Position numbers and translations under genes: made by a program
Assembly (NCBI RefSeq): GCF_036370855.1
Contig: NC_088098.1
Coordinates: forward strand, 206,319,336-206,383,335
Reading direction: 5' to 3'
Origin: Dromaius novaehollandiae
Lineage: Eukaryota; Chordata; Aves; Casuariiformes; Dromaiidae
Length of the DNA stretch: 64,000 bases
Shown: piece after piece, positions 26,701 to 50,842 of the stretch
Layout: each line of letters begins with the position of its first letter
Numbering within the stretch: position 1 is the first letter of the stretch
Notes under the pieces: generated by a model
Told to the model about the DNA's origin: nothing
Seen by the model: only the letters and a program-made list of their open reading frames with translations
Database searches by the model: none

Positions 26701-29700
26701 CATGTTTGTAACATGTTTAATTCCTTTTGCCTTCAGAGTAAAAAAAATTTGCTATTCTTCCTACAGAACTAATTCACAGATTTTCTTTGAGGTGAAAATA
26801 TTTGCAATGTGAACTATTCCACTATGAAGCACAGACAAAAAATAGTAGTCTCAGAATATCTGAACAGGCTCATGACCACCTTTGTTGCTATTACCTAGAT
26901 ACCAGATATTTCCATTACATTTATTCCCAAACTTGGAGTCGTAAACACCAAAATGCCACAAAGAAGTGTGTGGTTATTTGGAGGGAGATGAGCAGAGAAG
27001 AGCAGAGAAGAGAGGCTTGGAAATCATTGGCACTGGGGTTATACAGTGTCAGGGGATGGAGGGAGACAGGGGTCACAAGCAGAATTCATGAACCTCTACT
27101 TCACAAAGTTTCCTTCATTGCCTTCTTCAACCGCAGGAAACAGACACAAAAGCAGATGACAGTCCCACCAACAAATACCACCTAAATGGAAGTTAACACA
27201 ACGTTCAGGATCAACTGCAGATATAAAGGAGGGTACTTTGCTGAATTTTGCTGTTTATTTTAACATAGCCTTGACTAAAACAGCATTGTCAATTTTGACT
27301 AAGCTAAATACTCTAAGAGAGGGCAGAAACTATAGCCAGTTTAGAGCATAAATCTCTGCAGCTGCAGGAAATATTATCAGCACTAATCATTTCATCATGT
27401 TCAAGTAGAGTAAGTTGTCACCCTGGGTTTGCCTGAATGTGTATATGAAGCAAGTTTATTTTGGATGAAATTGTCTTTGTAAGCACAGTTGTTGTCTACT
27501 GTATGTGTTTAACTAGGAGCTTCTCACAATTCCTTTTACTTCCTTTAGCTCTTCAGCTAAAATGCTCAAATAACTGCCAGCGTTTCCCAGTCATCTGGCA
27601 CTGTCAGAGGGAGAAAGGAATGATTTAATAACTTAATGCTAAAGAAATGTTGTCTTCTGCCAAAATAACAATCAGATTCCAAAGTTCTCTGGGATTTGAT
27701 TCACGGTGTTTACAAAAATGTGGTTCTGTGACCTCTGCTTATTATAGTAATCATAAATAACTGGATGTGTCCCTCTGCTCCTTTCAGTTTCCTTTATCCA
27801 TCCTCTGCCTCTTACTTCATCCTTTAACTGTGCGTTCTGAGGAACAGAGACTATCTTTTTGCAATGACGAGCTAACGCTGCAGGACTATGTCTGAACCGG
27901 TAGATGCTTCTCTAATACAAGTAATGAATACTCAGAATAGTACATGACTTGGAACTGAACTGAAGTGACTGGAACTGAAAACCACTTCTGTGCATCCCCT
28001 GCAAGTAGTTAAGATCAAACCATTGTGTTTTGAATTATACTAACACATGAGCAAAGCACAGATCCAGCAATCATGCAATTACGTTCTAATGCTCTGTCCT
28101 GTGCTATTCTGTTTATAGATAATATTAAGTACTGTGCAAATGTGACTGGAATTTAATACATAATTTTAACCATTGTTTTTACAAACTTTGAATGTTACAT
28201 GCTTAACTTTAATGGAGCCAACAATTACTACTCTAACAGAAGGGTAATCTCAAAATAGCACTAAAGTAGCACTAAAGTAGGCACCTTATATGAAGTTAAA
28301 AATCCATATCATTGCATGATGCCATTTCTTCACATGGAAGAAATTCATAGTTGTTTATCAGAAGCAATCATAAAAGTCTTAAGGAAGTTTTTCATTGGTT
28401 AAGGTTTAAGCTCACGACTGTTTATATAGCTATCCTTTCGACTTGTGTGACAGTTCTTTTCTGACAGAATAAATTTGTTTAAATATTTTTTCGGACTTTA
28501 TAAAAAGCAACAATCATAGGTTCTTTTAATAAGTTTTTTAGTAAGCCCACTTACCAAAAGAAAGGGTAATGTAAGTGACTTTCAACAAATGAAAATTAAA
28601 GTTAGCGTTAGTTTTAAAGTCAAGCTACTGGCAATCATCCACATCTAATAAAAGCAACTTTCTCAGCAATCCCTATCAAGAACTTCTTTTCCCTCTCACA
28701 ATATCCCCCTGTGCTTAAGAAGCAGCCATGTCAATTCTTAAACATGTTGTGTCGCTAAAATATAAAATGCCGGTTAATGAACTATGTACCCCTAGATCTG
28801 AATGGGAAAATATGCCACATATGCTTAGATAACATCGGAAATAGAAAAGTCGTGGGAAAGGAACTTAGAAACTACATTAGCCTAAGAAATCTAAGATAAA
28901 ATCTAGCTGAGGCCTCTAAGGAGCACAGGTCTTTGAGGCCTTTCACATGACCAATTTATTTCATCATTGACCGTGTTTGGAGGCAATTCAGATTGTGATT
29001 GCTTATTTACTAAGTGGTAATTTTTTCAGGACTGCTTCACCTGGCTGAAAATGCTGATGTTCTGCACTAGCAGAGCGCAGGGGAGGGTGGGGAAAGGTGG
29101 CAGAGATTAGGATATTTTATGACCTACATAATCTCAAAGGAAGGGGATTACTTCAGCACCTGAGATCCTGTACTGGACTCAACCTACTGTCATTTGGTTT
29201 TGATAATTTCAAGAGGTAATTTCAAGACAGAACATTTCCGTAATGCACTTTCAGCCGGGTCAGTAGTTTTCCTGTTGGCCCACATCCCTGCCTAAGTATC
29301 ATGTAGCTTGTGTGATCTCAAAGCCCATTTCTGGAGGGAAGAAATGAGCATGCAACAAATGGGAGGGGGATCTTTATGTCGAGAGTGAGGTAGGGAAAGA
29401 ACAACACTGCTCCATCTGGTCTGCACAAAGGCTGTACCTCTACCATATACATTGAATGAACATATTTTGTTAAGAAAACACCAAAGTTATAATATGTAAT
29501 ACAGAACTTGAGCTTAAGAAAATACTCTTTGATTATTTACCTGGTACCAGTATTTGTGCCTGTCTTACCTGCAGTATGTTTCCGGATACTTTCTGATATA
29601 TGACATGTAACATTAACAGTAGTCTTTTGTCTATCTATCCCCTGTGCAGAAGCGCACAAACACATGCACAAAGAAATAAAAACTACTCACTCTTTTTTCT

Positions 29701-31035
29701 GTGTTGCTTCGTCAGGGTACAGTTCTGTGGGAACGAAGCCAGTGGAAGCTTTGCCATTGGCTCCACTAGCAGCAGGTTAAGACCCAAAACTCATAACCTG
29801 TCTGCCACTGTTTTGATATCTGTATCTCTTCTGGTGCCAAAGACCTGAATATAAATAACATTAGAAAAAAGGGATTTTAATTACCTTTCAAAAAGAAAAT
29901 CTTGGAGAAGAAGAACCATTATCCCTGGGATCAGACAGTCCTTTATTCTGACTTTGCTATTATGCAAATGAATTCAGTAGACTTCTAACCTTTACAGCTA
30001 TTATATGTAAATTGACAGCTCTTTACAAACAAGATTTTGTCATCATTCCCTCACTTTAGAAAGAAATAAATGGTACAGTAAGAAATGAGATGTAGTGATG
30101 TCAATTTATTTGCATATACTTTAATATTCTCTTTGTAGTACATGCAGCTGAGGTTAACCAGTCAGATGTTCTCATCATTATAGTTTAAGTACTTGCTTTG
30201 GGGTTTTTTTTTTGTTTTTGTTTTTGCTTTGTTTTTTTGATTTAAAAGCTATGAGCAAATCAGAAATGCAAGAAAACACACAAAAGGCTTTTAATAGTTG
30301 TTTACCAAGCCAGGCCAAAAATGAAGGCTAAGTTTACATTTGAAAGGCTTTGCTGGTGTAGATACTGTGGTATATCATTGTGGCAAAAAGTTAGTGTAGA
30401 TGCAATTTATAAAAGCAGATTTGGGCACTACGGTTTATTCTAAGCATTCCTTGTTTCTCCTGTCCCAGGTTAAATAAACCAGACTAGGTGAAGTGCAGTT
30501 TTATGGGTGGCACTCCGTGTGCTCTAGGCAATTTTAATAGCATCGCTGTTCTGGTCACACATCATGACTCGTCATGTTCTTCCTGGCAAGAGCTCGTACT
30601 GTAGCTGGAGAATTGCTGCCGAACAATTAGATACGGTTCACGACAGAGCAAACAAACAACCCAAAAGTAAATTGTCAAAGCAGCGTCAAAATGAAGGTGA
30701 GAATTTTAAAAGTGAAAGAAAACGTCACTCCTTTCAGTGTACATAAATCCTGACCTTCCTTACACAATTCTTGTGGATGCTAATGAGTTATGCCTTGAAC
30801 TGCTCTTGCTCAAAACGCAGCACACTGGTGTGGTCCAGTTATGGTCCATGCCATCTAAACATCAATACTACCCTGCGAACAGGACTTTCCCAGCACTGGA
30901 AAGGAGTGCCGTGCTCTTATACCAGCACCCAATACATGTCAAATCCTATTTACTCTTCAACGTCCTACTTCAGCATAGGAGACAGTAATTCATACTCTCA
31001 TGTGACTGTGAAAGACCAGGCTATTCCTTAAATCT
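23760..31035. other. Gene-free intergenic DNA with low-complexity tracts
   Basis: AT-rich sequence. It contains poly-A at 24,099-24,112, a TC-rich microsatellite at about 24,780-24,810, a short tandem duplication at about 26,990-27,015 and another (TAGCACTAAAG twice) near 28,256-28,278. A T-rich tract lies at about 30,200-30,240. A 127-codon open frame at 26,802-27,185 and a set of overlapping frames at 25,899-26,355 have no domain or codon pattern that I recognise. Confidence 0.5.
24780..24810 (+). repeat. TC-rich microsatellite
   Basis: CCCTCTCCC runs into an uninterrupted CT dinucleotide tract ending near 24,809. It is a pyrimidine tract only and shows no acceptor or exon behind it. Confidence 0.8.
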
Positions 31036-31040
31036 TACAA

Positions 31041-31092
31041 CAATGTAAATGAAATAAATGGAGTTACACTTAAGTGGAATTGGAGTAAAGTA
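31041..31092. repeat. Decayed ancient amniote repeat fragment
   Basis: AATGGAGTTACACTTAAGTG and GGAGTAAAG resemble the TCAATGGAGTTACACCGGTG and GGAGTAAAG words of a widespread old amniote repeat. The match is short and judged from memory of the sequence type. Confidence 0.35.
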
Positions 31093-31099
31093 CAGGCGA

Positions 31100-33580
31100 T
31101 CTTTAAATAAGAAGTGATATTGAACCTTAACTGCATTCCACATTTTACTCTGCTCCTATTAGACTGTATATACTTCAGGCTCTGATGATAAATGGTTGTA
31201 ACTTCCACACAAAAATGGCAAATTAAACTACACACTTTATCAGTTATTAAGACTTTTAAATCACAGGAACAACAGGAACTCTCAAAGGCACTGCAGACAA
31301 AGTAAACACGCACATTTTCTAGCAGTTGTGATCCATCCTACAAAACACAAAAAAACCCTTTTGTATACGGAACATGATTTCAGAATCTCACGAGACCAGA
31401 AAGTTCTCAGTGTTTCAAGAAGAGATTAAATGTTAACTCCACTGGACTCTTTTGTCTGAAATTCACTCTCCCTGTGAAATTCAACCCTGTACAAAGAGCC
31501 AGAATAAGGATTAAGGACCTCATAAACCCCATTTAAATCCTTAAAAAGGCTTCTGTGCAAGAGTGAATTCTAGCCTCTGAGAAAAGTTGTACTATTAACA
31601 ATGCTATGCCAAAATAAAAAGAAATCACATTTAGAGTTAGCCTGAAAATTACATTTATGTTCTATATAACTTTTAAAATTTTTGGAAAAAAAGTCTTTTA
31701 AATTGAGGTGAAAATTCTTAAAAATGTGCATGGAACTAGAATCCTAAAATAGTTTGTCCTGAGAAATTATGATTATAACCATTAAGGTCAATTTATCTGT
31801 TACTACTGGCTAAAGAAAGAGTGGTAGTAAAAATGACAAGAATCATGTCAAAGTCAGCCAGCAGCTTCCAGGGCTTCTGGGCAAACTTAACATTTGCAGG
31901 AATTTTTCCTAAAATTAGGAAAAATGCTCTTCCATTTAAAGAAGAATAGGAGGCACAGAAATGCAAGATAATAACAAGTCTTCTGTAATATTCTCTCCAT
32001 AAAGTAAGAGGCTGAGTTCAACAAAGAGAAAGAACAAATGAGATAAAGGGAAAAAGAACAAAAGAAAGGAAGATCACAAGTGATGCATGGCCTTACTTGG
32101 GGGCCTCCTTATGAGTCCTAGCAGCTCTTTCTGGTGATAAAACAGCCATAATCTATTGTCTGTTTAGTTTATGCCCATGTAGTGCATGAACTAAATGGAC
32201 TGAGGAATGGGTACAGTGAAGAGAGAGGGAGTTCTTACCGATGTATGCTGGTGAGAGGCGAAAAGGACAGTCCCTCCTCAAGACCTGGCATGGTGAACTG
32301 GTTTCTGCCCACTGAAAATTGATTTCAAAACCAATACAGCTTGTTGTCATTGATTCCCTGGCTAAATCTCTTGCTGTCAAATATACCAGGGCTTGCCATT
32401 ACTGCTTTGACAATCTGGTGGCATCCATCAGAGAGCGAGAGACAGCTTGGTGGCCGCGCCAGCTCCAGGCTGCCTACCTTCCCTTTAACTTCCGTAACAT
32501 CTAGGGGCACTCCTCTTAAAAAAAAAAAAGAAAAAAGAAAAAGAAAAAAGAAAAAGAGCTTTGCTTTCTTTTTGTTTTTCCTTTCTTTTTCTTTTTCTTT
32601 TTCCTTTAGCTGGGGTAAATTCCAGCAGTTATTACTTGTGCCTGAGCCAGCATAATGCTGTAATACTCAATATGCCTGGGAACCGTAAAGGGTTTCCAAA
32701 TGCTGCAGCGGTGCATTAAACAGCGCCTGGAAAATGAGAGTTCAGAGCTTTCTGTTGCTTGTCTGAGGGAAAGGAGAATAGCCCACCCAGGAAGGGTCCA
32801 TTTTATGCAAAGGATGTCCATACAATCCTGTATGTCACTGATCCCTTCCTAGAAGAGTTCAAGCTTTACAGACACTGCTCTACACGAGAGCAGCAGTAGC
32901 CACCCAACAGACTGGCCGCAGAGCAGCACAGCAAATACTAAACAGTGAAAGTAGCTAGCAACAGATGGGGCTAATGGGAGCAGCTACTTAAAACAGATCA
33001 AAATTTCCAATATATTCAATTCTCTGTTATCTAAAATCATAGGGGTGGGGACTGAGATATCCCAGTAAAATAGAAAACTCAATACGGGGGAGATGCTGTA
33101 GCCACTTAGATGTCTTCACATGGCATAGTGATCCCACAACCCCAATAAAATGGCCACGGGGCAAATGAAAAACAATTAATTATATTTATTGTTTATGAGA
33201 CAGAGGAGTTTGTGTAATTTGTAGGAGAATTTAATAGTGCAGCTTTGAGGAAAACTGGCCTGTTTGGAAAACCTGTGACACCTGACTGGAAGTTTGCTCC
33301 TAAAATCTGAGGGCACAACATGACCCCACGGTGCTGACTGACCTAGAATTGAGACTATATACTTACCTGAAATATTATCAGAAAAATCAAGATCTTTCAG
33401 CATTTTGAATAAGAAAACCTGCTTAGCTGTCCTTCACAAGTCATCATTCTTATCTGAAATTCCTCATACCATTTAAGTAAAAAAATCAAAATTTGTATAT
33501 GTGTGCTTTAGAAAGCCATATACCACGCACTCGCGGTAGTTACGCTTTTCCCAGGTAGTGTGTACCACAAGTTTTGCTTC
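31100..33580. other. Gene-free DNA upstream of the CCDC82 island
   Basis: Nothing coding is supported here. It contains the purine/pyrimidine inverted tract at 32,519-32,605. GC content begins to rise around 32,400-32,510 and again after 33,520. Confidence 0.5.
32519..32605. repeat. Inverted A/G-rich and T/C-rich tract, hairpin-forming
   Basis: A purine-only tract of A runs broken by single G (about 32,519-32,557) is followed, after a short AGCTTTGC-like centre, by its near complement, a T/C tract (about 32,565-32,606). The two arms can pair into a long imperfect hairpin or cruciform. This looks like microsatellite expansion with inversion rather than a transposon, since no terminal signals or target-site duplications are obvious. 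Confidence 0.8.
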
Positions 33581-33590
33581 ATGGCTTTTA

Positions 33591-33605
33591 TCACTAGGTG
33601 GCGAC
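33591..33605 (+). promoter_or_regulatory. CTCF-type motif upstream of CCDC82
   Basis: TCACTAGGTGGCGAC fits the CTCF core CCASYAGRKGGCR with one mismatch at the first base. It lies about 1.1 kb upstream of the inferred CCDC82 transcription start and points toward the gene. Together with the minus-strand motif at 23.73 kb it makes a divergent pair, an arrangement commonly seen at domain boundaries. Confidence 0.55.
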
Positions 33606-34590
33606 ATTAGAAGCGAGAATCGTGATGAAGGACAGGGAGCGAGTAGTACCCGGGGGAATGTCAACTTCCACGATTTGAGGAAACACTAAATCCTGGATAA
33701 ATTCTGTTCCATTTATTTATTTGAGAATTCACTTATTGACTTTAAATTTATAGCAATTAACAGAAATGACAGCCCAGGACTACAAGCACCTTAGTACAAT
33801 ATAATCCTTGAAGTATAACCATTTACTATTTGCAATATAACCATTTCAGGGGGAATTCAACCCAGCATCTACATAAACACCCGTCCACGCCTCTTTAGCA
33901 ATATGAGCACTATGTGAAATCCACACCAGCACAGGGCTGGCCACACGCCGGGCCAGCAGGTCCCTCCAGGCCTCCTAGTTCCACCCAGCCTCCAGCGACT
34001 GCCGCTGTGCAGCCAGGGCGTCCGAGGGGTTCCCGCTGCGAGGGGCGCGAGGGTGCACGGCGCAGGCGCCCGCCGAAGCCTGGAGCTGGCAGATCCCTCC
34101 AAAGCGCACAGGCAGCACCGCAACGCCTGCTCTGGGCCTGCCACAGCCGGGCAGGCCCAGAGCCGCTCCGTAACCAAGGCTGTAACCATCTTCCCTGCAG
34201 CCCGTGCTCGTGCCCCCTGTAATTTGGGGGTTGGAAGTAATAAATTTGTTGGATTTGTTCCCGAGATAACAGAGGAGATCACTGGCAACTCTGAAAAACC
34301 ACTTTCGAGTAGCAGAAGTGCCAGATCTGGCTGATCTTTGGTGACCTGCAGCTGTAGCAGGCAGCTGTTGGCTCTTGGTGGGCTCTTCGGGGCGGCCAAG
34401 TACCTCACGAGTGCGCAAATTTGCCTCGGTGATACATCTAAGCCAGGCTAAAATGTGATCACATATGAATGATCCTGTTCTAAGGCTACGTGGGACATGC
34501 TAGACGTGGCCTATCGCTTGGATCTACGGGAAACTGAGGCACAGCAGGACAAGGAGGTGCGCTGTGGGAAGGCCGGCTGTGGCGGAGGCA

Positions 34591-34601
34591 GGACTCGAAC
34601 C
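34591..34601 (-). promoter_or_regulatory. Pol III B-box-like element (TFIIIC site) in the CCDC82 promoter
   Basis: On the minus strand it reads GGTTCGAGTCC, a full match to the tRNA T-arm/B-box consensus GGTTCGANNCC. Flanking bases retain a tRNA-like feel (GATCC...AGGTC before it, CTGCC and a CCGCCA end after it), but T-stem and acceptor pairing fail, and no good A-box or cloverleaf is present. It is therefore a relic tRNA or an extra-TFIIIC (ETC) site, not a functional tRNA gene. Confidence 0.5.
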
Positions 34602-34633
34602 GATGACCTAAGGATCTCGAGCGCCGCGCGCAG

Positions 34634-34650
34634 ACTACAATGCCCGCAGG
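34634..34650 (+). promoter_or_regulatory. ZNF143/Staf-like site
   Basis: ACTACAATGCCCGCAGG resembles the ZNF143 promoter motif ACTACAATTCCCAGMATGC: the ACTACAA head is intact and the CCC core is kept, while the 3' part diverges. Such sites are typical of CpG-island promoters close to the start site. Confidence 0.55.
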
Positions 34651-34662
34651 GCCTGGGCGCAC

Positions 34663-34670
34663 CACGTGAC
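34663..34670 (+). promoter_or_regulatory. E-box CACGTGAC (USF/MITF class)
   Basis: CACGTGAC is the extended palindromic E-box preferred by USF and MiT/TFE factors. It lies 13 bases after the ZNF143-like site. Binding is inferred. Confidence 0.5.
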
Positions 34671-34693
34671 ACCACCCGACCGCAGCGCGCGAG

Positions 34694-34702
34694 CACTTCC
34701 GT
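34694..34702 (+). promoter_or_regulatory. ETS-type site
   Basis: CACTTCCGT carries the ETS core on the minus strand (GGAA reads ACGGAAGTG), as in GABPA-driven housekeeping promoters. It lies between the E-box and the CCAAT box. Confidence 0.45.
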
Positions 34703-34739
34703 AAACACGCGCGCGAGGCTGAGTGACAGAGAAATGTAG

Positions 34740-34744
34740 CCAAT
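34740..34744 (+). promoter_or_regulatory. CCAAT box
   Basis: AGCCAATCG at 34,738-34,746 fits the NF-Y consensus RRCCAATSR. NF-Y boxes usually lie 60-100 bases upstream of the start, which would put the CCDC82 start near 34,800-34,840. Confidence 0.45.
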
Positions 34745-34895
34745 CGTGGCCCGCGGGGCGCGTGGGGGCGGTGGCTTCTCCTCCGGCGGCTCGGGCGCGG
34801 GACGGCGGGAGCCGTTAACGGCCAAAGTAACGGCTGCTGCGCGAGCTCCTGCGAGGGGGGATGGGGCGGAGGCGGGGGGCGGCTTCGTGGCGGCC

Positions 34896-35000
34896 ATGGC
34901 TGCGGTAGCGGCTGGCAGCGGGGCAAGGGGACGGGCCTGCTGGCCTGGACCCTGGCCCGCTCTGGAGAGCCGGGAGCAGGCCGCGCCCGGCCGGCCGTGA
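34896..35000 (+). CDS. Upstream ORF in the inferred CCDC82 leader, 34 codons
   Basis: An ATG in strong context (GCGGCCATGG) opens a 34-residue alanine- and glycine-rich frame ending in TGA at 34,998-35,000, well before the main CCDC82 start in the next exon. If the transcription start is near 34.8 kb, most ribosomes would meet this ATG first, so it may lower CCDC82 translation. The peptide shows no recognisable feature. That it lies within exon 1 is inferred, as the transcription start is not directly visible. Confidence 0.35.
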   Translation: MAAVAAGSGARGRACWPGPWPALESREQAAPGRP

Positions 35001-35077
35001 CAGCTGGCGCAGCTCACCTCAGGGCCCATCCGCCGCATCGGGCCCTGCGGCGGGGCAGGCAGGCGGGGGTAGGCCCG

Positions 35078-35083
35078 GTGAGC
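35078..35083 (+). other. CCDC82: Candidate splice donor of CCDC82 exon 1
   Basis: CCCG then GTGAGC gives a good donor (GT at 35,078-35,079) at the edge of the CpG island. It would join a non-coding exon 1 to the acceptor at 35,423-35,424, leaving an intron of 347 bases. Another, weaker GT (GGGGTAGGC, 35,069) lies nearby. Confidence 0.45.
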
Positions 35084-35431
35084 CTGTGCGGGGTGGGCTC
35101 TGTGCGGCTCTCTGCCTTGGTGTAAGCTTACAGTGTTGGAGGGGGTGATGGGGTCTTTAGTTGCACTTCAGCTGTGACTTTTCTAGTTCATTCGGGCTGG
35201 GGGTGAGCACTCCTGCTTTTATATGTGTTTTGGGTAAGTGTGTGCTCTCCTGAAATTGTGTGTGCTCAGTTTTTCTTGGTGTTAATTTCTGCATGTATCT
35301 GTTAGTATTGTTAACCCATAGGTGTATGTAATATAAGATGCATGCTATTGCACTTTTTTGGAATGGCATGATAAAAATAGATACCTTGGTTTACTGGTGT
35401 GTGTATTTTGGTTTATTGTCACAGTTTTCCA

Positions 35432-48510
<13,079 letters not shown>

Positions 48511-48825
48511 GTAGACATGCAGCCCTTTGGAAGAGGTTTTGTAAAAATTTGAATGGCCCATTTTATCTGCATGCACAGTGTCCCTGCTTGATCTTCAAGA
48601 TTCCTTTTAGGCTGTATTATACATAAATCTGTATATCTGTAAATTACCATGTAAGAGTATGCTGTATCTCTTTTTTTCACGTTTGTCAATAATAACTTGA
48701 AGTTTTACTGAATCAGTTCTTTTAGTCACTTTATGTCACTTTAACTTTCCTTTTTTTACTTAAACAGATATTTAGAGGGTATTTTTATCTGTGAAATAAA
48801 ACTTCTGCCTGTTTATGTTGAGCTG
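48511..48825 (+). other. CCDC82: CCDC82 3' untranslated region
   Basis: From the stop codon to the inferred cleavage zone about 15-30 bases after the AATAAA. It is AT-rich with no secondary coding signal. A longer form using signals further downstream cannot be excluded. Confidence 0.65.
48795..48800 (+). promoter_or_regulatory. CCDC82: Polyadenylation signal of CCDC82
   Basis: AATAAA, 285 bases after the stop codon, followed by a G/T-containing stretch (CTGCCTGTTTATGTTGAGC) as expected downstream of cleavage. Confidence 0.75.
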
Positions 48826-50842
48826 CATTGCAGAGAAGGGAGAGGCCGAGACCTTTTGAAGTAGGAATAGTTGGAACCATGAAACTGTATTATACAAGAA
48901 CATACAACTTGCATCTTACCTTCCCTGTTGCATGTTACGAATTTGCAAGCAAGTCCAAGCCTTTAGAATGATGGTTATGATAGAAGGGACCCAAGTGCAA
49001 AGCCTTATTTCCCCTTCAGGAATCAATATAGACCGTTGCAAGGCAACAGAGGAAGTACTCTGCAGTCCCGACTGCATTTGCATCACAAATAGTCTTTCCC
49101 CTTTTCTAGAGAGCAGGTGATGAGTCACATTCTAAGCATCATACAGACCGAGTCTGGCCTAGCCATCCAGATGAATCCTTGAGCCTACTGTGCTGTCTCT
49201 GATAAGCTGCTGGGGCAATTTGCTGAGATTTTAAACATCAGACTGTATTCTGCAAACATTCTGGCAACAACTTGCAGTAAGGGAAGAATTAAGAGAATGG
49301 ATTAATGTAGCCATGCAAGATAAGCAGGAATTATTCCAGCATATCATGACAACAGAAAGTTGGAGTTACTCAGGACCATGATGCATGGCCTACCTGAGTT
49401 GCATGAATTTAAAATCCAAGTTTTGGGGGACAGGGAAGTAGCTTTTTGAAGAGTTAGGAAGAGTTAAGTAATTTTTTGTGCTGTATATGTAATTAATTAG
49501 AACCTAGGTGAAGATACGGGGCACAGGGTTTTGAATACAGTCCAGAACTGTTCTTACCTCCTGCTGCATGCACGTACACTTACTAGTCTTTTGTGGCTGA
49601 GCAACTTGGTAAAGGGGAAAATATTGTTAACACTCTAGATTTTTAGAAATTGCTCTTTGAGAAGTAAAGCTAGGAAAGTCTATTTTCTTACCGATTTGTC
49701 CATAAGAACTCCCTGTGTTCGTTATGCCACCTTACCAGGAATAGACATTGTATGCTGATTCGCTAGGCAGCTACTACCAGATGTACTGCGTAATGGTGAA
49801 ATTCTGTTAGCTTTTTTCTATCGGAGCTGTAATTTAGATTTGTCATTCACTACCCATTTGCCAGCTTTCACTGTAGGAAATGAACTACTTCTATATTTTT
49901 AAGAGGTTGAAATTCAGCAGTGGATTTTTAAAATACTAGGGTGAGCTAACATTGTCCTCCTTTTTACTAAATACAGATTTTTGTTATTACATACACAAGA
50001 TTTTCAAACAAGGATGAAAAATCAGAGTAAACAGATTGAGACTCACTGTCATGTAAACTTACATTGAAGACACTATTTCCATACCTTAACTGTCAGTTAG
50101 ATAGGTATACATAAAATTTCAGGATATTTACATATCTCCCTGGTTACCGAAGCTGCAAGTAACTCTGTTTTCTATTCTTTTTCCTTCACCATCTCTGTTC
50201 TTTTGGGAATGTTGGTGGAAACACATCCATGAACTTAAATGTACTCAGGAATCAGTCTCAAGCACATCATCCTTAGGAAAGCTGAGACCATTCATGCCCC
50301 ACTTCTTTCTGTTAACAGAATCTCTGTACCATACTACATCCTTGTTGGCTTCCCTGGAGTACTAAAATAACAATTTTGTTTGGTGTAACTTTATTCTTGC
50401 AAATGAAAACAGTTTTGAAATGAATGGGTTTTGTACCACATAATGGAGTACTCTCTCTCAGGCATTCTCAACTAGTTTTCAGTTCTATTACTTTCTGTAT
50501 TTTCTGAAAATTTTAGAGGAATGTATGACTCTTATTTTAAAATTTTGCTATCAAGATGAATGGTCAATTTCTTACTTTACAGTGTATGAACTGATTACTA
50601 CCAAATTAAAAAAAAAAGTTTTGAAAATTTTGGCTTGCTGAGTAATGATGATATATTGAGAATACATAGATTTTGCTTGAAAATTAAAACTGGAAAATTA
50701 TTCCAGTGACTAATTGCACTCACTCCTGGATATCTACCACAGCCCATACCATGTTTCTCATCTCTTAACCTCCTCTTTGTTCAACTAAAAAGTCTGAGCT
50801 ACCTACTTCTTTGATACTCCTGCATGCAATTTTTTTTTCCAG

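Larger units (their letters stand above)
33900..35115. promoter_or_regulatory. CCDC82: CpG island containing the CCDC82 promoter
   Basis: GC content and CpG density rise sharply, with a main peak at 34,560-35,100 and a shoulder at 33,920-34,220. No TATA box is evident. Housekeeping-type motifs cluster within 150 bases: a ZNF143-like site, an E-box, an ETS site and a CCAAT box. The transcription start is inferred to lie near 34,750-34,850. Several long open frames cross the island on both strands, including 179 and 147 codons on the minus strand, but they are alanine/arginine/proline-rich and mutually overlapping, which is the usual artefact of GC-rich DNA. The shoulder could start a divergent non-coding RNA. 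Confidence 0.8.

Noticed and set aside
26802-27185. 127-codon frame as a small gene
   Set aside because: No recognisable domain, no splice signals, no promoter and a composition like translated intergenic DNA.
33869-34418. Minus-strand frames of 179 and 147 codons, divergent from CCDC82, considered as JRKL or another divergent gene
   Set aside because: Far too short for JRKL, no DNA-binding or DDE transposase-like motif, and two frames overlap over GC-rich DNA.
34560-34660. Functional minus-strand tRNA gene in the CCDC82 promoter
   Set aside because: Only the B-box is intact. T-stem pairs fail at two or more positions, no acceptor partner for CTCCGCC is found at the right distance, and there is no A-box.
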